A DNA stretch of 64,000 nucleotides from Pseudobutyrivibrio xylanivorans (GTDB lineage: Bacteria > Bacillota > Clostridia > Lachnospirales > Lachnospiraceae), in assembly GCF_010906925.1 (NCBI RefSeq), contig NZ_VTVE01000004.1, forward strand, positions 220,870 through 284,869, given 5' to 3'. Below are positions 61,003 through 64,000 of the stretch, one piece after another. Under the pieces are notes generated by a model, which made no database searches, was not told the DNA's origin, and saw nothing but the letters and a program-made list of their open reading frames with translations. Made by a program: the position numbers and the translations under genes. Within the stretch, counting starts at the first letter, position 1. Every line of letters starts with the position of its first letter.

Positions 61003-64000
61003 ATGTCAAAGAAAAAAGTTGAAAATTTATTAAAAGGAGTTGCCATTACAGGTGCAACAGTTGGAGGTGCTTCTGTATTCGGGGACGCAAATTTAGCATA
61101 TGCTGCCGAGCTTGGAGAGGAGCAGGCGGCCGCCAATGCTGGAGGGGTAATTACAGTAGAGGTTACTCAAGAGCAGGCGCGAGAAGTTGTTGAAACTACT
61201 GTCGAGAGCGTACAGGAGGAGACAACCCAAGAGACTGTGGTCGAGGAGACGGCTACGGAACTTGAAGAGGTTGACCTAACAGCTCAGGCGACAGCGGTAA
61301 ATGCCGAGGGGGAAAACGTAGAAGCTCAAGGAACAATGGGGGATGATGTTTCTTCAGAAGTAATAGCTCAATCTGAAGCAGCTAGCACTTCTTTTTCTAC
61401 AGAAGAGTCACAGATTTCTTCGACATCAAATTCAGCAGCCGAATCATTAACATCAGAAAACGAGTCAATCGCTAGTACATCAGAGTCAGCAGCAGAGTCT
61501 TTAGCATCAGAGAACGAGTCTCTTGCCAGCACATCAGAGTCAGCAGCAGAGTCTTTAACATCTGAGAATGAGTCACTTGCTAGCACATCAGAGTCAGCAT
61601 CTGAAAAAATGAATTCTGAGAGCGAGAGTCTTTCTGAGGCTATGTCTGAGGCAGAGTCTTCATATGATTCAGCTTCAACTTCTTTCTCAGAAGGTGCAGA
61701 AGATGATTATCTTGAAAATCTTATTAAGGAAATCGAAGAAGCAAGAGCTGAGCTTGAGGCAGTACAGAGAAGAGCTATAAGAAATGGTCAGTATCTTAAC
61801 CATGATGATAGATCAAATAACTACTATGGTTATGGTGATAAGCTTGCGAACCTTCTTATTCAGTATTCTTTCTATCAGGAAGGTTACGTTGGAGAAATCC
61901 TTTATAGTGATTGGGATTTCAGCAACTACAATACTAACGGTGTAAAGGTTACTTACATCGATGCAGCAGGCGAGACAAAATATGCGTATTTTGATTATGT
62001 AACAGTAGATAAAGCAGGAAATGCATTAGTTCCAGGATTCTATGATAGCCCTTCTCAGGGCAAAGAGCATGACAATCCAAATGTAGTATCTGGAATCATG
62101 GTTGTTAAGAAGACAAACCAGTATACGGATGCTAATGGCAATGTGCTCACATGGAAGTATGAAACAGAGACAGCTGCTGATGGTACTGAGTCAACAGTAT
62201 GTCGTTACTATGTAAATGGCCAGCAAATAGCTGACGATGTAAAGGTTACAATCAAGGAAGATGATTCATTTACTCTTTCTTGGAATTCATATAATGGAAC
62301 TACAAAAAATGTTGTAGCTCAGAATAATAATCCATGGTCAAACATTTATTATTCAGAAGATGGACAGGTTATCTATCATGATTTAGGTAGCTATACATCT
62401 GCAGATAATATTTGGAATGGACAGCTTTCAGGTGTTTGCAGAAACTCTGCAGACAATACCCTTGGTGTAGTCGTTTCTAATTCACAGGGCGTTGGAACAT
62501 ACTCAACACTTAAAGATGGTAATGGAAATACAGTTTCTTACAACAATCAGAGAATCAAGATTGGTGGTAAGACTTATTTCTATAGAAATTCTAGAATTGT
62601 TAACAATGGAAATGGCACATATACATTTACAGCTACTATAGATGATCATGGTGCAAGTAATTGGACACAGACTGTTACTTTATATACATCAGCTAGCTCA
62701 ACAAGCTACAGTGTTAATTTTAAGGATAGCTTTGTAGCAAAAGCTAAGGAAGACACAGACGTATACTTCAACAATGCTGGTCAGGCAAAAGACGGCAACT
62801 TTGGAGTTAAGGGATATACATATTTCTCAATCAATGATTTTGATAAGGGAAAAGATGATTACGCTCATGAGAGAAGTGAGTTTACTTCGGTTTCAGATTC
62901 TGTAAGTGAGACTGTATCTGAAGTTTCTTCTGAGTCTGATTCTTGGACAGAATCAATCAGCGAGAGCGCGAAGGCATCTGAGAGTTCATCAGCTTCAAGA
63001 AGTGAGTCAATGTCTGAAAGTGCATCTGCATCTAATCAGTCATCTCAGTCAAGAAGTGAATCATTATCAGAGAGTGCATCTGCTTCAGCCCAGACTTCTG
63101 AGTCACGTAGCCAGTCATTATCAGAGAGCGCTAAAGCATCTGAAAGCGCATCTCTTTCAAGATCTGAGTCAGTGAGTGCTTCTAATTCAGCAAGCGCGTC
63201 AATGAGCCAGAGTATAAGCGAGTCACTTAGCGCAAGCCTTTCACAGTACATCAGTGAGAGTATTTCAGCAAGCCAGAGTGCATCATTATCTGCAAGCACA
63301 AGCGCAAGCATCTCAGCAAGTGAAAGTGCGTCAACAAGTGCAAGCACATCAGCTAGTGAATCTGCATCAACATCAGCTTCACTAAGCAACAGTGCATCAG
63401 CTTCTGAGTCAACATCAGCAAGCCAGAGCAGCTCAGCATCAGCAAGTGAGTCAGCAAGCACAAGCGCCTCAACAAGCGCAAGCACTTCAGCAAGTGCAAG
63501 CACATCAGCAAGTACAAGTGCATCAACAAGTGCAAGTACTTCAGCTAGTGAATCTGCATCAACATCAGCTTCACTAAGCAACAGTGCATCAGCTTCTGAG
63601 TCAACATCAGCAAGCCAGAGCAGCTCAGCGTCAGCAAGTGAGAGTGCATCAATAAGCGCAAGTACATCAGCTTCTGAGTCAACATCAGCAAGTCAGAGCA
63701 GCTCAGCATCAGCAAGTGAGTCAGCAAGCACAAGCGCATCGACAAGTGCAAGTACATCAGCAAGCGAGAGTGCATCGACAAGTGCAAGCACTTCGGCAAG
63801 TGAGAGTGCATCGACATCTGCAAGTACAAGTGCAAGCACATCAGCAAGTGAAAGTGCATCGACAAGTGCGAGTACATCAGCTAGTGAATCTGCATCAACA
63901 TCAGCTTCACTAAGCAACAGTGCATCAGCTTCTGAGTCAACATCAGCAAGCCAGAGCAGCTCAGCGTCAGCAAGTGAGTCAGCAAGTACAAGTGCGTCAA
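61003..64000 (+). CDS. giant serine-rich-repeat adhesin (3'-truncated by window end)
   Basis: At least 999 residues, frame open to the window end. N-terminal signal-like segment ([20 protein letters not shown], then LAYAAE, ~1-36), an acidic region, a short Ser-rich repeat block (~115-225), a non-repetitive region (~228-625) and a long Ser/Ala/Thr/Glu repeat tract from ~627 onward (SASTSAS, SESAS units). Short SRR, binding region, long SRR is the layout of SRR glycoprotein adhesins (Fap1, GspB, SraP). The signal lacks the long KxYKxGKxW type of accessory Sec substrates. An LPXTG end and glycosylation genes are expected beyond the window but not seen. Confidence 0.87.
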   Translation, partial: MSKKKVENLLKGVAITGATVGGASVFGDANLAYAAELGEEQAAANAGGVITVEVTQEQAREVVETTVESVQEETTQETVVEETATELEEVDLTAQATAVNAEGENVEAQGTMGDDVSSEVIAQSEAASTSFSTEESQISSTSNSAAESLTSENESIASTSESAAESLASENESLASTSESAAESLTSENESLASTSESASEKMNSESESLSEAMSEAESSYDSASTSFSEGAEDDYLENLIKEIEEARAELEAVQRRAIRNGQYLNHDDRSNNYYGYGDKLANLLIQYSFYQEGYVGEILYSDWDFSNYNTNGVKVTYIDAAGETKYAYFDYVTVDKAGNALVPGFYDSPSQGKEHDNPNVVSGIMVVKKTNQYTDANGNVLTWKYETETAADGTESTVCRYYVNGQQIADDVKVTIKEDDSFTLSWNSYNGTTKNVVAQNNNPWSNIYYSEDGQVIYHDLGSYTSADNIWNGQLSGVCRNSADNTLGVVVSNSQGVGTYSTLKDGNGNTVSYNNQRIKIGGKTYFYRNSRIVNNGNGTYTFTATIDDHGASNWTQTVTLYTSASSTSYSVNFKDSFVAKAKEDTDVYFNNAGQAKDGNFGVKGYTYFSINDFDKGKDDYAHERSEFTSVSDSVSETVSEVSSESDSWTESISESAKASESSSASRSESMSESASASNQSSQSRSESLSESASASAQTSESRSQSLSESAKASESASLSRSESVSASNSASASMSQSISESLSASLSQYISESISASQSASLSASTSASISASESASTSASTSASESASTSASLSNSASASESTSASQSSSASASESASTSASTSASTSASASTSASTSASTSASTSASESASTSASLSNSASASESTSASQSSSASASESASISASTSASESTSASQSSSASASESASTSASTSASTSASESASTSASTSASESASTSASTSASTSASESASTSASTSASESASTSASLSNSASASESTSASQSSSASASESASTSAS
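61430..61600 (+). repeat. short serine-rich repeat block SRR1
   Basis: In-frame near-identical copies encoding [10 protein letters not shown](A/T)SENESLA, period 20 codons (60 bp), two to three copies, within the N-terminal part of the serine-rich gene. Confidence 0.8.
62930..64000 (+). repeat. long serine-rich repeat tract SRR2 with 100-bp identical blocks
   Basis: Degenerate short repeats of Ser codons alternating with Ala, Thr or Glu codons. Within it a 100-bp block occurs at 63351-63450, 63543-63642 and 63879-63978 with one base difference. The offsets are 192 and 336 bp, both multiples of 48 and of 3. A partial copy lies near 63670-63730. This points to in-frame recombination or slippage. 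Continues past the window. Confidence 0.88.

Noticed and set aside
63045..63917. Several long open frames opposite the serine-rich repeats
   Set aside because: The repeats of Ser/Ala codons keep other frames open automatically; the predicted Leu/Ala/Asp repeats mirror the sense repeats.
47031..64000. Recent horizontal transfer of the surface island
   Set aside because: No integrase, transposase, tRNA or flanking repeat was seen, and base and codon use look like the rest of the window by eye; a composition calculation would be needed.
1..64000. tRNA, rRNA or known riboswitch genes
   Set aside because: None recognised on either strand while reading; gaps between genes are all under 300 bases and mainly hold the terminators and promoters listed. 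A covariance-model scan would be decisive.

Overview
The window looks like a chromosomal segment of an AT-rich, low-GC Gram-positive anaerobe, most likely a rumen or gut Lachnospiraceae of the Butyrivibrio/Pseudobutyrivibrio type. The basis is strong AGGAGG-type ribosome binding sites, sortases with LPXTG proteins, PrkC/PP2C signalling, SipW-type signal peptides and Lachnospiraceae-like gene neighbourhoods; this is a judgement from protein content, since no rRNA or tRNA gene is present. Nearly all genes lie on the + strand; only a LysR regulator and pyrB-pyrI are on the - strand.

Layout. 1-4.3 kb: end of pcrA, an RNA uracil methyltransferase and a radical SAM protein. 4.4-10 kb: a zinc-ribbon membrane protein, an OmpR-type two-component system with a small membrane partner, and asnB. 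Similar 11-bp-spaced GATGCA boxes precede both the regulator and asnB. 10.2-20 kb: nadE, then a LysR regulator divergent from an eight-gene operon (RidA, three oxidoreductase subunits plus a BFD-type [2Fe-2S] protein, a PII protein, an amino acid permease and an ornithine-cyclodeaminase-family protein) that looks like an imino/amino acid oxidation module. 20.2-33.6 kb: a lipoprotein and a housekeeping run (fmt, rsmB, rlmN, PP2C phosphatase, PASTA kinase, rsgA, rpe, thiN, inverted pyrBI, priA, def). 33.7-46.8 kb: XRE regulator, cation efflux, a zinc-ribbon/clostripain protease with a proline-rich minisatellite, phosphoglucomutase, glycogen debranching enzyme, NusG-II/Gx pair, DegV, HdeD-like, TetR, an MntP-like protein and a GT2 glycosyltransferase.

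47-64 kb is a cell-surface island. A 1577-residue LPETG adhesin, an LPFTG major pilin and two class C sortases form a pilus module. It runs directly into a second module: an anchorless pilin-like protein, two proteins with SipW-type signal peptides (TasA/camelysin style), a protein ending in an NPLTG sorting-like signal, a MucBP-like membrane protein and, last, one polypeptide that joins a SipW-type signal peptidase to a class B sortase. The island ends in a giant serine-rich-repeat adhesin cut by the window edge. The promoter regions of the pilus tip gene and of the serine-rich gene both carry TGGCAA direct repeats exactly 20 bp apart, in opposite orientation.

The most novel-looking feature is the SipW-sortase B fusion beside candidate substrates for both of its halves. 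The next most interesting are the LysR-controlled redox operon with hairpins in both divergent leaders, and the predicted shared regulon of the response regulator and asnB. All functions are inferred from motifs read by eye; no database search was run.
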